Made by a program: the position numbers and the translations under genes. Source: Microcoleus sp. FACHB-DQ6 (GTDB taxonomy: Bacteria > Cyanobacteriota > Cyanobacteriia > Cyanobacteriales > Microcoleaceae). From it: a stretch of DNA of 48,210 nt. The stretch spans positions 1 to 48,210 of the forward strand of contig JACJNV010000066.1 of NCBI GenBank assembly GCA_014695175.1. Reading direction: 5' to 3'. The notes beneath the pieces are model-generated. The model saw nothing but the letters and a program-made list of their open reading frames with translations, ran no database searches and had not been told where the DNA came from. Shown here piece by piece: positions 18,288 to 26,459 of the stretch (position 1 is the first letter of the stretch; each line of letters opens with the position of its first letter).

Positions 18288-19277
18288 ATGCCACAAACTA
18301 ATTTATCTGCGATATTTCGCCGCAGTGCCAGGACGATCGCGAAAACAGCCTTAATTGCGATCGCAGCCGCAGCATTTTTCCTCACCAGCGACATCGCACT
18401 TCCCCAAGCAGCATTTGCTTACCCTTTCTGGGCTCAGCAAACTGCACCCGCTACTCCCCGCGAAGCAACAGGCCGCATTGTTTGCGCTAACTGTCACCTC
18501 GGTGCAAAACCGACTGAAGTTGAAGTACCGCAATCTGTTTTGCCAGATACGGTGTTTGAAGCTATTGTCAAAGTTCCCTACGATACTAACGTTCAACAAG
18601 TTGGCGGCGACGGCAGCAAAAGCGGCTTGAATGTAGGCGCTGTAGTGATGTTGCCCGAGGGTTTCAAAATTGCTCCCGCTGACAGAATTCCAGAAGAAAT
18701 GAAGGAAAAAGTCGGCGATCTTTACTTCCAACCTTACAGCGAAACCCAAGAAAATATTGTTTTAGTGGGCCCAGTACCGGGAGAACAGTACAAAGAATTG
18801 GTATTCCCAGTTTTGTCGCCGAATCCCGAAACTGACAAGTCCGTTCACTACGGCAAATACCAAATTTATGTTGGTGGCAACCGCGGTCGCGGTCAGGTTT
18901 ATCCTACTGGTGAAAAGAGCAATAATACTGTTTACAATGCTTCGGTAGCTGGCACCATTTCTAAGATTGCTCAACCTGAAGATGGCGGTTATCAAGTGAC
19001 AATTCAACCGGCCGAAGGTGCAGCCGTTGTTGATACGATTCCAGCAGGCCCAGAACTGATTGTTTCCGAAGGACAAACAGTTGCAGCAGGCGAACTTTTG
19101 ACGAACAATCCTAATGTGGGCGGCTTCGGTCAAAAAGACGTGGAGATTGTGCTGCAAAGTGCCGATAGAGTTAAAGGATTGATGGCTTTCGTGGCTATAA
19201 CCATGCTGGCTCAAATTATGCTGGTTCTCAAGAAGAAACAGGTCGAAAAAGTTCAAGCTGCTGAAATGAATTTCTAA
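18288..19277 (+). CDS. petA: Apocytochrome f
   Basis: A 329-residue precursor from the ATG at 18288; a TTG at 18270 extends the frame but lies upstream of the usual N-terminus. A signal peptide of about 40 residues ends before YPFWAQQ, whose Tyr becomes the mature N-terminus and axial haem ligand. The haem c site is CANCH. Lumenal small-domain and large-domain motifs follow ([27 protein letters not shown]), then the C-terminal membrane helix ([22 protein letters not shown]). It is the b6f subunit that reduces plastocyanin or cytochrome c6. It follows petC, with a CCAAAAT repeat array in its leader. All family features look normal. Confidence 0.98.
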   Translation: MPQTNLSAIFRRSARTIAKTALIAIAAAAFFLTSDIALPQAAFAYPFWAQQTAPATPREATGRIVCANCHLGAKPTEVEVPQSVLPDTVFEAIVKVPYDTNVQQVGGDGSKSGLNVGAVVMLPEGFKIAPADRIPEEMKEKVGDLYFQPYSETQENIVLVGPVPGEQYKELVFPVLSPNPETDKSVHYGKYQIYVGGNRGRGQVYPTGEKSNNTVYNASVAGTISKIAQPEDGGYQVTIQPAEGAAVVDTIPAGPELIVSEGQTVAAGELLTNNPNVGGFGQKDVEIVLQSADRVKGLMAFVAITMLAQIMLVLKKKQVEKVQAAEMNF

Positions 19278-19290
19278 GTGCGGCTGTAAT

Positions 19291-19360
19291 TAGTTGGGTA
19301 AGGCGATCGGTGCACACCCAACTATTAGGTAAGTAGGGCGGGTATTCCCCGCCTTATTCT
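19291..19360 (+). terminator. Two stem-loops after petA; the second is terminator-like
   Basis: The first stem is TAGTTGGGT/ACCCAACTA (19291-19299 and 19316-19324). The second is GGCGGG/CCCGCC (19337-19342 and 19348-19353) followed by TTATTCTTT. They lie between petA and the hydrolase-like gene and probably end the petCA transcript. Confidence 0.65.
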
Positions 19361-19382
19361 TTGATAAATAACCAGTAAAATA

Positions 19383-20234
19383 ATGTTAATTGATGAGAAG
19401 ATAGTTGAAGTAGGCCCGCTGAAATGGTTTTATCGGGAAACAAATCCGGTTAACGAAACTGGTAAACCGCCCGTACTGCTGCTGCACGGTTTGCCGTCCC
19501 AGAGTTTTACCTGGACTGTAATTATGCCGGATTTGGCTGCACAGGGATTTAGATCGATCGCCCCTGATTGGGTGGGCTACGGGCGATCGACAAAACCAGA
19601 CAAGCGCGACTTTGCCTACACTCCCGATGCTTTTGTTGACGCCCTCGCTGGCTTTATTCAAGCTATAGAATTAGACCGCTTTTCCCTCGTTGTCCAAGGA
19701 TTTTTAGCTTCAGCCGGCATTCAATACGCTTTACGCAATCCCGATAAAATTGATCGTCTAGCCATCATAAATACACCAGTGTCACCTGATATAAGATTGC
19801 CTTGGAAAATGCAGCAGTTGGGGCTGCCTTTTATTGGCGACATGATGACGCAAGACCCGCTTTTGGTTGACAGAACTCTCGAAGGTGGCAGCGGCAAGAC
19901 AATATCAGACAAAGATTTAGATGTTTACCGCGGCCCGTTTTTGAAGAGTTCGGATGCAGGTCGATCGCTGATGAATACTGTCCGCAATATTCAGTTGCCG
20001 CAGTCAATGGCCGAAATTGAATCCGGCTTGAAAGGATGGACTCGACCAACTTTATTTGTCTGGGGTTTGACAGATCCTTGGCTGAGTGTTGAACCAGTTC
20101 AAAAGCTAGTCGGTTCCCTGCAAAATGCAGAGTTAGTCACACTGGAACAAGCGGGGCATTATCCTCAAGAACATTGGTCAGAAAAAGTTGGCAATTCTGT
20201 GATCACTTTTCTGCGCCGCCAGGAGGTAAAATAA
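19383..20234 (+). CDS. Alpha/beta-fold hydrolase-like protein lacking the usual nucleophile
   Basis: A 283-residue alpha/beta hydrolase closest to the haloalkane dehalogenase/epoxide hydrolase group: LLLHGLPSQSFTW (oxyanion region, 33-44), PDWVGYGRSTKP (61-72), acid Asp231 (WGLTDPW) and His259 (QAGHYPQEH). At the nucleophile elbow, where relatives have VQDWGG or VGHSMGG, this protein reads VVQGFLAS: Gly106 occupies the expected Asp/Ser position. It may be a non-catalytic member or use another chemistry. The ATG at 19383 lies 105 bp after petA, and psbQ is 111 bp downstream, so it sits among photosynthesis genes. No signal peptide is visible. The substrate is unknown. Confidence 0.88.
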   Translation: MLIDEKIVEVGPLKWFYRETNPVNETGKPPVLLLHGLPSQSFTWTVIMPDLAAQGFRSIAPDWVGYGRSTKPDKRDFAYTPDAFVDALAGFIQAIELDRFSLVVQGFLASAGIQYALRNPDKIDRLAIINTPVSPDIRLPWKMQQLGLPFIGDMMTQDPLLVDRTLEGGSGKTISDKDLDVYRGPFLKSSDAGRSLMNTVRNIQLPQSMAEIESGLKGWTRPTLFVWGLTDPWLSVEPVQKLVGSLQNAELVTLEQAGHYPQEHWSEKVGNSVITFLRRQEVK

Positions 20235-20317
20235 TATTTTGTACATAACTCTCGGTGCTAGGTCAGTGAACCAGCTCCTCGCCGAGCTGCATTCCCAGGC
20301 AGAGCCTGAGAACGAGA

Positions 20318-20343
20318 AATCTAAAATCTAAAATCTTAAATCA
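20318..20343 (+). repeat. AAATCTA heptamers in the psbQ leader
   Basis: About 3.5 units of AAATCTA, the last degenerate, end 2 bp before the psbQ ATG. The tract takes up the whole ribosome-binding zone. Confidence 0.85.
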
Positions 20344-20345
20344 AT

Positions 20346-20789
20346 ATGACTCGTCCCCGTTCAATTTTTGCCTTGATGATGGCGTTTTTGATGGCATTTC
20401 TGGTTAGTTGCAGTAGTGTCGAAGCAAAAGTTCCAACGACTTACACTGCAGCCCAGACCCAGCAAATTCAGCGCTATGTTCCTACCCTGACAGAGTTGCG
20501 ATCGCGCATGGATAGACTGGGAACCCTAATTCAACAACGGAATTGGGTTGATACCAAAACTTACATTCACGGGCCTCTAGGCGACTTGCGGAATGTAATG
20601 AAAACCGTCTCTGCGAGTTTGTTGCCTAGTTCTCAACAACAAGCTGCTGATTTAACTAAGAGTTTGTTTACCGATTTGGTTAACATTGATCTTGCTGCTA
20701 AAGAGCTTGACTATGCAAAAGTCACGGCCAGCTATCAAAAAGCTCTCAATGATTTCGATACCTTCTTGCAGCTAATTCCTAAAGCTTAA
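20346..20789 (+). CDS. psbQ: Photosystem II extrinsic lipoprotein PsbQ (CyanoQ)
   Basis: A 147-residue precursor. It has a lipoprotein signal peptide with lipobox LVSC (Cys22) and a mature four-helix bundle of about 125 residues (TQQIQRYVPTLTELRSRM; GPLGDLRNVMKTVSASLLP; LDYAKVTASYQKALNDFDTFLQLIP). CyanoQ binds the lumenal face of photosystem II and stabilises the oxygen-evolving complex. Size and pattern match cyanobacterial CyanoQ. It is not in an operon with other psb genes here. A heptamer repeat occupies the leader in place of a Shine-Dalgarno, and the stop codon lies in the loop of a 9-bp hairpin (20778-20799). Confidence 0.93.
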   Translation: MTRPRSIFALMMAFLMAFLVSCSSVEAKVPTTYTAAQTQQIQRYVPTLTELRSRMDRLGTLIQQRNWVDTKTYIHGPLGDLRNVMKTVSASLLPSSQQQAADLTKSLFTDLVNIDLAAKELDYAKVTASYQKALNDFDTFLQLIPKA

Positions 20790-20799
20790 TAGCTTTAGG
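20778..20799 (+). terminator. Hairpin with the psbQ stop codon in its loop
   Basis: CCTAAAGCT (20778-20786) pairs perfectly with AGCTTTAGG (20791-20799). The four-base loop TAAT contains the TAA stop. GGTTTGT follows, so it is a weak terminator or an mRNA 3' stabiliser. Confidence 0.55.
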
Positions 20800-20870
20800 G
20801 GTTTGTAGACTTGGCAATTGATGGGTGTCAAATTAAGACTGAAACCCATAATAAATATCGCTTGTAGTCG

Positions 20871-20994
20871 AGTCTAGATCCCCCCTAGCCCCCCTTAGTA
20901 ATGGGGGGACAAGAGTATTCAAACTCCACCTTAAAAAGGGGGGCAGAGCATTCAAAGTTCCCCTTATTAAGGGGGTTTTAGGGGGATCGAGACT
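20871..20994. repeat. MITE-like inverted repeat, 124 bp
   Basis: The outer ends AGTCTAGATCCCCC and GGGGGATCGAGACT are inverted, and the matching arms extend about 36 bp with few mismatches. Inside is a direct repeat of ATTCAAA followed by CTTNNNAAGGGGG. No reading frame is present. It resembles non-autonomous elements widespread in cyanobacteria. Confidence 0.8.
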
Positions 20995-21073
20995 TCGAGA
21001 CCAACGATAAAAACAGAGAATTTTACTGTTAATTTGACACGCTTTGCGCTCAGAACCATACGAAAAACTTCTA

Positions 21074-21115
21074 TAAAATCTAAAATCTAAAATCTAAAAT
21101 CTAAAATCTAAAATT
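21074..21115 (+). repeat. TAAAATC heptamers abutting the DAO-like gene
   Basis: Five perfect TAAAATC units (21074-21108) and a sixth TAAAATT end 2 bp before the ATG at 21118. There is no Shine-Dalgarno. Confidence 0.93.
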
Positions 21116-21117
21116 GA

Positions 21118-22170
21118 ATGATTCGCGTTGCAATTATTGGTTGCGGTATTATTGGGGCTTCGATCGCCTTTGAACTAAGTCAATTTCCCGAACTGAAAGT
21201 TACTGTGTTCGACAAACAGCCGCCCGGCCAAGGTTCTACTGGCGCGGCACTCGGTGTTTTGATGGGAGTTATCAGCCACAAAACTAAGGGCAGAAATTGG
21301 AAGTTGAGGGAAACCAGCCTTCAGCGCTACGAAACTTTGATTCCAGAATTGGAAGCATTTACGGGGCGAAAAATTCCTTTTAACAAACAAGGAATTTTAA
21401 TGCTTTGTTCGGAGGGAGAGGATTTAATTAAGTGGGAAAATTTGATAGCAACTCGCCGTTCTCAAGGTTGGCAATTGGAACTTTGGGATGTGGAACGAGT
21501 GCGAGATCGCTGCCCTCATCTCTCTTTAAAGGATCGCATTATTGCTGCGATTTATTCGCCTCAAGACCGGCAAGTCGATCCGACGGCGCTAACTTTGGCT
21601 TTGGTTGAGGCTGCTGAACGAAATGGGGCGATTTTTGAGTTTGGAGTGCCCGTTGAAGCAGCGGAGATTGCTGCTAGTTTAAAGTTCGATCGACTAATTG
21701 TGGCGGCTGGTTTGGGTTCTGCTGCTGTGACTGCATCGTTAAATCAGTTGGTTGACATTCGCCCGGTGTTGGGACAAGCGCTGCATTTGCGATCGGCCAA
21801 GCCTTTAGGAAACCCTGATTTTACGCCAGTTATTACTTGCGATGACGTTCACATTGTACCTGTGGGAAATCAGGAATTTTGGGTGGGGGCGACGGTGGAG
21901 TTTTCAGAAAATGGCGGGGAAATTCCGGCGAATGCTGATATGTTGGCGCAAGTGATGGCGAGGGCGAGATCACTTTGTCCGGCCTTAGCAGAAGCTGAAA
22001 TCATCAGGAAATGGTCTGGATTGCGCCCGCGGCCGGAAGGGCGGCCGGCCCCAATTATCGAGACGCTTCCCGGTAACGATCGCGTTTTCATCGCCAGCGG
22101 TCACTATCGCAACGGTGTTCTGCTGGCCCCTGCAACAGCGCGATCGATTCGAGAAATGATTTTGCAATAA
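21118..22170 (+). CDS. FAD-dependent oxidoreductase, D-amino-acid oxidase family
   Basis: A 350-residue flavoprotein. The dinucleotide-binding motif GCGIIG lies at the N-terminus (AIIGCGIIGASIAFEL), followed by an acidic residue in VTVFDKQP. The GSTGAALGVLMG segment and a C-terminal WSGLRPRPEGRPAPIIETLPG ... SGHYRNGVLLAPATA are typical of the glycine oxidase (ThiO)/D-amino-acid dehydrogenase DAO fold. It probably oxidises an amine or amino acid. ThiO-like glycine oxidation for thiazole synthesis is one possibility, but no thi gene is nearby, so I leave the symbol empty. The start is fixed by the ATG at 21118, which directly follows a heptamer array. Confidence 0.88.
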   Translation: MIRVAIIGCGIIGASIAFELSQFPELKVTVFDKQPPGQGSTGAALGVLMGVISHKTKGRNWKLRETSLQRYETLIPELEAFTGRKIPFNKQGILMLCSEGEDLIKWENLIATRRSQGWQLELWDVERVRDRCPHLSLKDRIIAAIYSPQDRQVDPTALTLALVEAAERNGAIFEFGVPVEAAEIAASLKFDRLIVAAGLGSAAVTASLNQLVDIRPVLGQALHLRSAKPLGNPDFTPVITCDDVHIVPVGNQEFWVGATVEFSENGGEIPANADMLAQVMARARSLCPALAEAEIIRKWSGLRPRPEGRPAPIIETLPGNDRVFIASGHYRNGVLLAPATARSIREMILQ

Positions 22171-22221
22171 TTAACAAATGTTAATACAATCAAGACAGCC
22201 ATTCATATCTTACATCTAAAT

Positions 22222-22704
22222 ATGTCCGACAAACCTTTAGGTAAACCCCGCTCTTTGTGGCGAGTAATTTTGCTATCAGCAGTCAGCTTGCTGCTATATT
22301 ACGGATGGTACAAATGGATTATTCAAGAAGAATTGCGTCGCTATAACGGCCGCGGTTGGTCGGGAACTCTTTGCTTGCTTCCTTTTGTTTTAGGAGTAGC
22401 CGTCCCCCAAGCTTTGCGGATATTCGACCCTGACGTTCCCGGATGGTTTGGTTGGTTTTCCCTCCTAGGTATTGCTTGGATTTACATCGTGCAGTTCAAA
22501 CTTTACAACACAGTTAATGAATTGTACCGCCAAGAAGGAATCAAAGAACCGCTAACAGTTTGGTGGATTTTTGTACCTGGTTTAAATTTAGTTGTCGGCT
22601 TGCGGCAAATTCACTTTTTGAGCCAGTTTTGGGCGAGAAAACAGGGAATTGAAGTTAAGGATAACTTAGCCGAAAGCATCCCTTTTCTGTCAGCTAACGC
22701 TTAA
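22222..22704 (+). CDS. Small polytopic membrane protein (DUF4234-like)
   Basis: A 160-residue protein with four hydrophobic helices (about 12-30, 45-65, 75-95 and 108-130). The first helix ends YYGWYKWIIQEELRRYNGRGW, a pattern reminiscent of the DUF4234 family. No catalytic motif is visible and the function is unknown. It starts 51 bp after the DAO-like gene on the same strand, so the two are probably co-transcribed. After its stop there is an inverted repeat (22724-22808), then the convergent Nudix gene. The coding call is secure; the family name is tentative. Confidence 0.75.
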   Translation: MSDKPLGKPRSLWRVILLSAVSLLLYYGWYKWIIQEELRRYNGRGWSGTLCLLPFVLGVAVPQALRIFDPDVPGWFGWFSLLGIAWIYIVQFKLYNTVNELYRQEGIKEPLTVWWIFVPGLNLVVGLRQIHFLSQFWARKQGIEVKDNLAESIPFLSANA

Positions 22705-22723
22705 GGGGAAACTTTTTACACTG

Positions 22724-22808
22724 ATATCATAAGTTTGTAGGGTGCGTCAGTAATCATAGCTCGATTTTCCAATAATTTAGCTGACGGACGCACGCTACAA
22801 GTTGATAC
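22724..22808. repeat. Imperfect inverted repeat with GTAGGGTGCGTC arms
   Basis: TTTGTAGGGTGCGTCAG on the left and CTGACGGACGCACGCTACAA on the right are near-complementary across about 28 bp. The element lies between two convergent genes and belongs to the TAGGGTGC family also seen at 27619, 33541 and 40142. Confidence 0.75.
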
Positions 22809-22899
22809 TAAGACCAAAAAGTGGTTTGGCGCGTGAATTAGGGCGGTAAGATGCGCCTCGCCGCACATTAGATAATTAGGTTCTGCAGCCCAGACTAAA

Positions 22900-23316
22900 T
22901 CACCAGAAGCGATTGGGCAAATCCGCAAGAATGAGTTTGAGTTCCGGTTCATTAACCCGCTTAATTGCTTTAGGAATACTTACCCACTGCCGCTTTCTCT
23001 TGCCAGCTTCTGGCCAAATTTCTAGAACTGCTTGCACCTGCATTAAAAATACTTCTACCTGACAAGTATAGCCGGACTTTTGATACTCGTAAGTTCCCAG
23101 CAAATCGGGGAATACTTTACCCAACAAACCTGCTTCTTCCCAAGCTTCCTTGGCAGCGGAATCTTGGGGAGTCATGTCAGGTTCAATTAATCCTTTGGGA
23201 ATCACCCAGCGCTTGCTAGCCGAAGAAGTAATCAGCATTACTTCAATTTCTCCGTCTTGAATGCGATAGGGAATTACCCCCGATTGATCAACCAGTAAAG
23301 CGATTTTTATACTCAT
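22900..23316 (-). CDS. Nudix hydrolase
   Basis: A 138-residue protein from the ATG at 23316. An in-frame TTG at 23373 adds 19 residues without family similarity, so I prefer the shorter form. The Nudix box is GLIEPDMTPQDSAAKEAWEEAGL, keeping the metal-binding KEAWEE core (consensus REUxEE with Lys for Arg). The usual Glu at position 7 of the box is Met, a mild departure. It would hydrolyse a nucleoside diphosphate linked to another moiety; the substrate is unknown. It resembles short Nudix proteins of the diadenosine-polyphosphate or diphosphoinositol type (WVIPKGLIEP). It lies alone between repeats. Confidence 0.88.
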   Translation of the reverse strand: MSIKIALLVDQSGVIPYRIQDGEIEVMLITSSASKRWVIPKGLIEPDMTPQDSAAKEAWEEAGLLGKVFPDLLGTYEYQKSGYTCQVEVFLMQVQAVLEIWPEAGKRKRQWVSIPKAIKRVNEPELKLILADLPNRFW

Positions 23317-23545
23317 GATCTCTGCAATATTTGTGGCTACAAAAGCTGCTGTAACCTCATGAACGGTTGACAACTAAAAAATAAAAACAGCATCCTGATT
23401 CTCGACACTTCCCAAGTTGAGACAGCAATAAAGTGGAGAATAAACATATTTGGCTTTTCCTGTCTGTCGAAAATAGGAAATTCCCATGCACTCCCACTGA
23501 ACAATAATATTATTATAATAACCAGGTGCAATCATCTACCGACAA

Positions 23546-23584
23546 GCAGATAAAAGCCGATCGCCAATATCTGCCTTTATCTGC
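23546..23584. repeat. Inverted repeat with GCAGATAAA arms
   Basis: GCAGATAAA (23546-23554) pairs with TTTATCTGC (23576-23584), loop 21 nt. It is the third member of the family at 3757 and 3913 and lies just beyond the stop of the aminopeptidase gene. Confidence 0.75.
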
Positions 23585-23604
23585 GCCGGTATGGGGTTTT
23601 ACAC

Positions 23605-26235
23605 CTAATCTTTCTTCGCCTTAGCCTCCAAATTTTCCATCCGACTCCTCAAATCTTGATTCTCCTTTTTCACCTGGTCTAATTCCTCCCGCAACTGCTT
23701 TACCGCTGCATCAGAACCAGCATTTTTCTGCACTCTTTGCACAGCTTCATCAGCCATGCGGCGGACGCGGCCATCGGGGGTTTGGTCAGCTAAAGAACGC
23801 AAAATGCGAATGGCTTTGCGAGTTTGCATTTGTCCTAATCCCACTACTACAGAGACTTGAGTCAAGAAAAACGTCTCTTTAGATAATTCTGCCAATCGCT
23901 GCAAAATCCGTTCTACATTGACCTTAGTTTGACCAGCCGAAATTGTGCCCAAAGATCGAATTGCAGCCAAGCGCAAAGCTTGCGGAGTACCGGCGGCGGT
24001 GTATTTCAAAATTAGATTCAGCGCATCTTCAGAAGTTTTCATGTGCGCCAAACCTGCGATCGCACCCGATCGCACTACCTCATTCCACCCCTGCCGCTCT
24101 TTCAGCACCAATTTTAAGTCTTTCAGTACCTGTTCGTCGCTCGGTTTTTCGTCGGGGTTAGCCCCTGCAATGGAGCCCATAGCACTCGCTGCTGCTGCTT
24201 CTACGTAATAGCTGTCGTCGCCTTTTTCGACGATCGACCTCAGCGCTTTATAAGTTTCGTGAGTTTGGATTTTACCCAGCGCATTCACCACCGCGCGACG
24301 AACACGAGCATCTTTATCTTTTAAACCACTTACTAAACCTTCAAAAACTTGGTCGAGTTTAATTTCAGCTAACTGACCGGCCACTTCGGCCCGTACTGCC
24401 CAGAACGGCTCTTTCTTGAGAACTTCTGACAGCGTTTTCACCGCTTCCAGCCCTCCCTTTTTCGCCAAAGCGTGGGCAGCGTAAATCCGGGAAACTGGGT
24501 CGGGATCGAACTGCAACTGAGCTTTGAGTTCGGCAACTCCATACTCTAAAACGACTGTTTTTAAGTAACTATTGCCGACATCGAAACTGATAAACGCCGG
24601 CTTCTCTTCTAGGGGGAAATAGAAGCTTTGCTCGCGTTCGTATATTCTGACGGTGAAAGTTTTTAGGTTAGCAGTAGAACGGGCAGAACTGTTATCTTCT
24701 GCATCTTTTTCCGGCTTGTAACCGAAGCCTATGGGAATTTTTAGGTCAAAGACATCTTGGCTGTTGCCGTTGCCATTTTTGCTATCTTTTACCTGAGTTT
24801 GGGTGACAGTAACTTTTGCTAATTTGCTGTCGCCATCCCAGGAATAAGCAACTTTATAATCTGGATGACCGCCGCGATAAACGTACTGGTCAAACAAAAA
24901 CATGAGATTGCGACCGGTAGCCTTTTCTATCGCCCTGAGCAAATCGATCGTTTCTACAGTTTTGTGAGCGTTATCCCGCACAAAAGTGTGAATTGCTTTG
25001 TAAAATAATTCGTCGCCCAACTCGGCGCGAATCATGTGATAGACGCAAGCGCCTTTTTCGTACAAATGGCGATCGTACAATTCAATGGCTTCGCGGTAAA
25101 CGTGAGTAACGATCGGGCGCCGGTAGCGGGAACTGTCTTCAGCTAAATAATTGCGGGCTTCATTTAACATATAGTAAGCCGCGTCTTCTTTGCCATATTC
25201 TTTGTCAGTCCACAGCACCTCGGAATAAGAAGCCATGCCTTCTTTTATCCAAGCATGAGACCAATGTTTAATTACTACTAAATCACCGAACCACTGGTGA
25301 GCCAATTCGTGGGCGACTAAGCTTTCAGTACCTCGATTGTCGAGGGTGGCACGTTCGTCTAACAAGCACCTATCTGTTAGCAAAGTTGTCGAAGTATTTT
25401 CCATACCGCCGAAGATGAAATCATCGACGCAGACTTGAGCGTATTTGGGAAAAGGGTAAGGATAGCCAAATGCTTGAGAGAAAAATTCAATCATTTGAGG
25501 TGTTTTGCCCATGCTGCGCTTAGCGTCTGCTTCGCGGCTTCTTTCCACGTAATAATTAACTGGTTTGCCGTTCCATTCGTCTTTAATTTCGGCAAAATCT
25601 CCGACTGCTAAGGTCATTAAATACGTCGGATGTACCTGGCTTTGGAACCAGTGATAAATTTTTTCGTCGCCTTCGTTTTTTGTACTAATTAATTCGCCGT
25701 TGGAAATAGCAAATAGTTGTCTCGGAACTTGGACTCGAATTTCTGAAGTAGCGAGTTGTCCAGGATAGTCGAAACAAGGAAACCAGAAGCGGGAATCTTC
25801 ATCTTCGCCTTGAGTCCAAACTTGTGTTGGTTTGTCTGGATAGTGTTTGTCCGGGCCGACGAAATAGAGGCCGCGCTGGGGTTTTTCGACCCAGTATTCT
25901 ATCGCAATTGTAATTGGTTGGTAAGCTTCTGTTGGTTCGTGCAGTTGAATTTGCAGCACTTCGCCGTCGCTGTCGAAATTTTGCTCGGTTTCGCCGACTT
26001 TTACTGATTTAATATTGAGGTTGACCGCATCTAACGTTAATTTGTCAATACCGCTGCGGACTGGATTGAGGCGGATACTGCAAGTGCCGCGAAAGCTTTG
26101 TTTGGGAATATTCAGCACTAAGTCGAGGAAAATATGCTCTACTTGACCGGGGCGATCGGGGTTGTAGTGGGGTCTGGCACCGGGCATCTCGAAGGATTTG
26201 TGACCGTTTTCAGAATCAAAGTAAGTGTGTGACAT
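23605..26235 (-). CDS. M1-family aminopeptidase with C-terminal HEAT repeats and coiled coil
   Basis: An 876-residue protein. The beta-saddle N-terminal domain covers about 20-210. The gluzincin core has GGMEN (276-280, substrate N-terminus recognition) and the zinc site HELAH (309-313) with Glu332. It should remove N-terminal residues from peptides. After about residue 580 the chain turns into HEAT-type helical repeats (DPVSRIYAAHALAKKG, DARVRRAVVNALGKI, PQALRLAAIRSLGTI, DGRVRRMADEAVQRV), then a charged coiled coil at about 840-875. HEAT repeats replace the ERAP1-like C-terminal domain of E. coli PepN. There is no signal peptide, so it is probably cytoplasmic. The start is ATG 26235. Confidence 0.93.
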   Translation of the reverse strand: MSHTYFDSENGHKSFEMPGARPHYNPDRPGQVEHIFLDLVLNIPKQSFRGTCSIRLNPVRSGIDKLTLDAVNLNIKSVKVGETEQNFDSDGEVLQIQLHEPTEAYQPITIAIEYWVEKPQRGLYFVGPDKHYPDKPTQVWTQGEDEDSRFWFPCFDYPGQLATSEIRVQVPRQLFAISNGELISTKNEGDEKIYHWFQSQVHPTYLMTLAVGDFAEIKDEWNGKPVNYYVERSREADAKRSMGKTPQMIEFFSQAFGYPYPFPKYAQVCVDDFIFGGMENTSTTLLTDRCLLDERATLDNRGTESLVAHELAHQWFGDLVVIKHWSHAWIKEGMASYSEVLWTDKEYGKEDAAYYMLNEARNYLAEDSSRYRRPIVTHVYREAIELYDRHLYEKGACVYHMIRAELGDELFYKAIHTFVRDNAHKTVETIDLLRAIEKATGRNLMFLFDQYVYRGGHPDYKVAYSWDGDSKLAKVTVTQTQVKDSKNGNGNSQDVFDLKIPIGFGYKPEKDAEDNSSARSTANLKTFTVRIYEREQSFYFPLEEKPAFISFDVGNSYLKTVVLEYGVAELKAQLQFDPDPVSRIYAAHALAKKGGLEAVKTLSEVLKKEPFWAVRAEVAGQLAEIKLDQVFEGLVSGLKDKDARVRRAVVNALGKIQTHETYKALRSIVEKGDDSYYVEAAAASAMGSIAGANPDEKPSDEQVLKDLKLVLKERQGWNEVVRSGAIAGLAHMKTSEDALNLILKYTAAGTPQALRLAAIRSLGTISAGQTKVNVERILQRLAELSKETFFLTQVSVVVGLGQMQTRKAIRILRSLADQTPDGRVRRMADEAVQRVQKNAGSDAAVKQLREELDQVKKENQDLRSRMENLEAKAKKD

Positions 26236-26459
26236 TGTGATGGCAAAGTGGTGAGTCGATCGGCGATCGCTGACAGCGCAGATCCGGCTGAACTGCCAGC
26301 TTATTATAGAGTAGCGCGTCCTAGTTGCTGTTGTCGCTAACTTGTTAAAAACTGGGTTGAGCGTTGACGGGATGGAAAATATGATTTTTTCGCTACAATA
26401 TCAGCAAGGTTAATGTCCGCAATCATCAGCCTGCAATTGAAATTGAGAGGGAAATCTGT

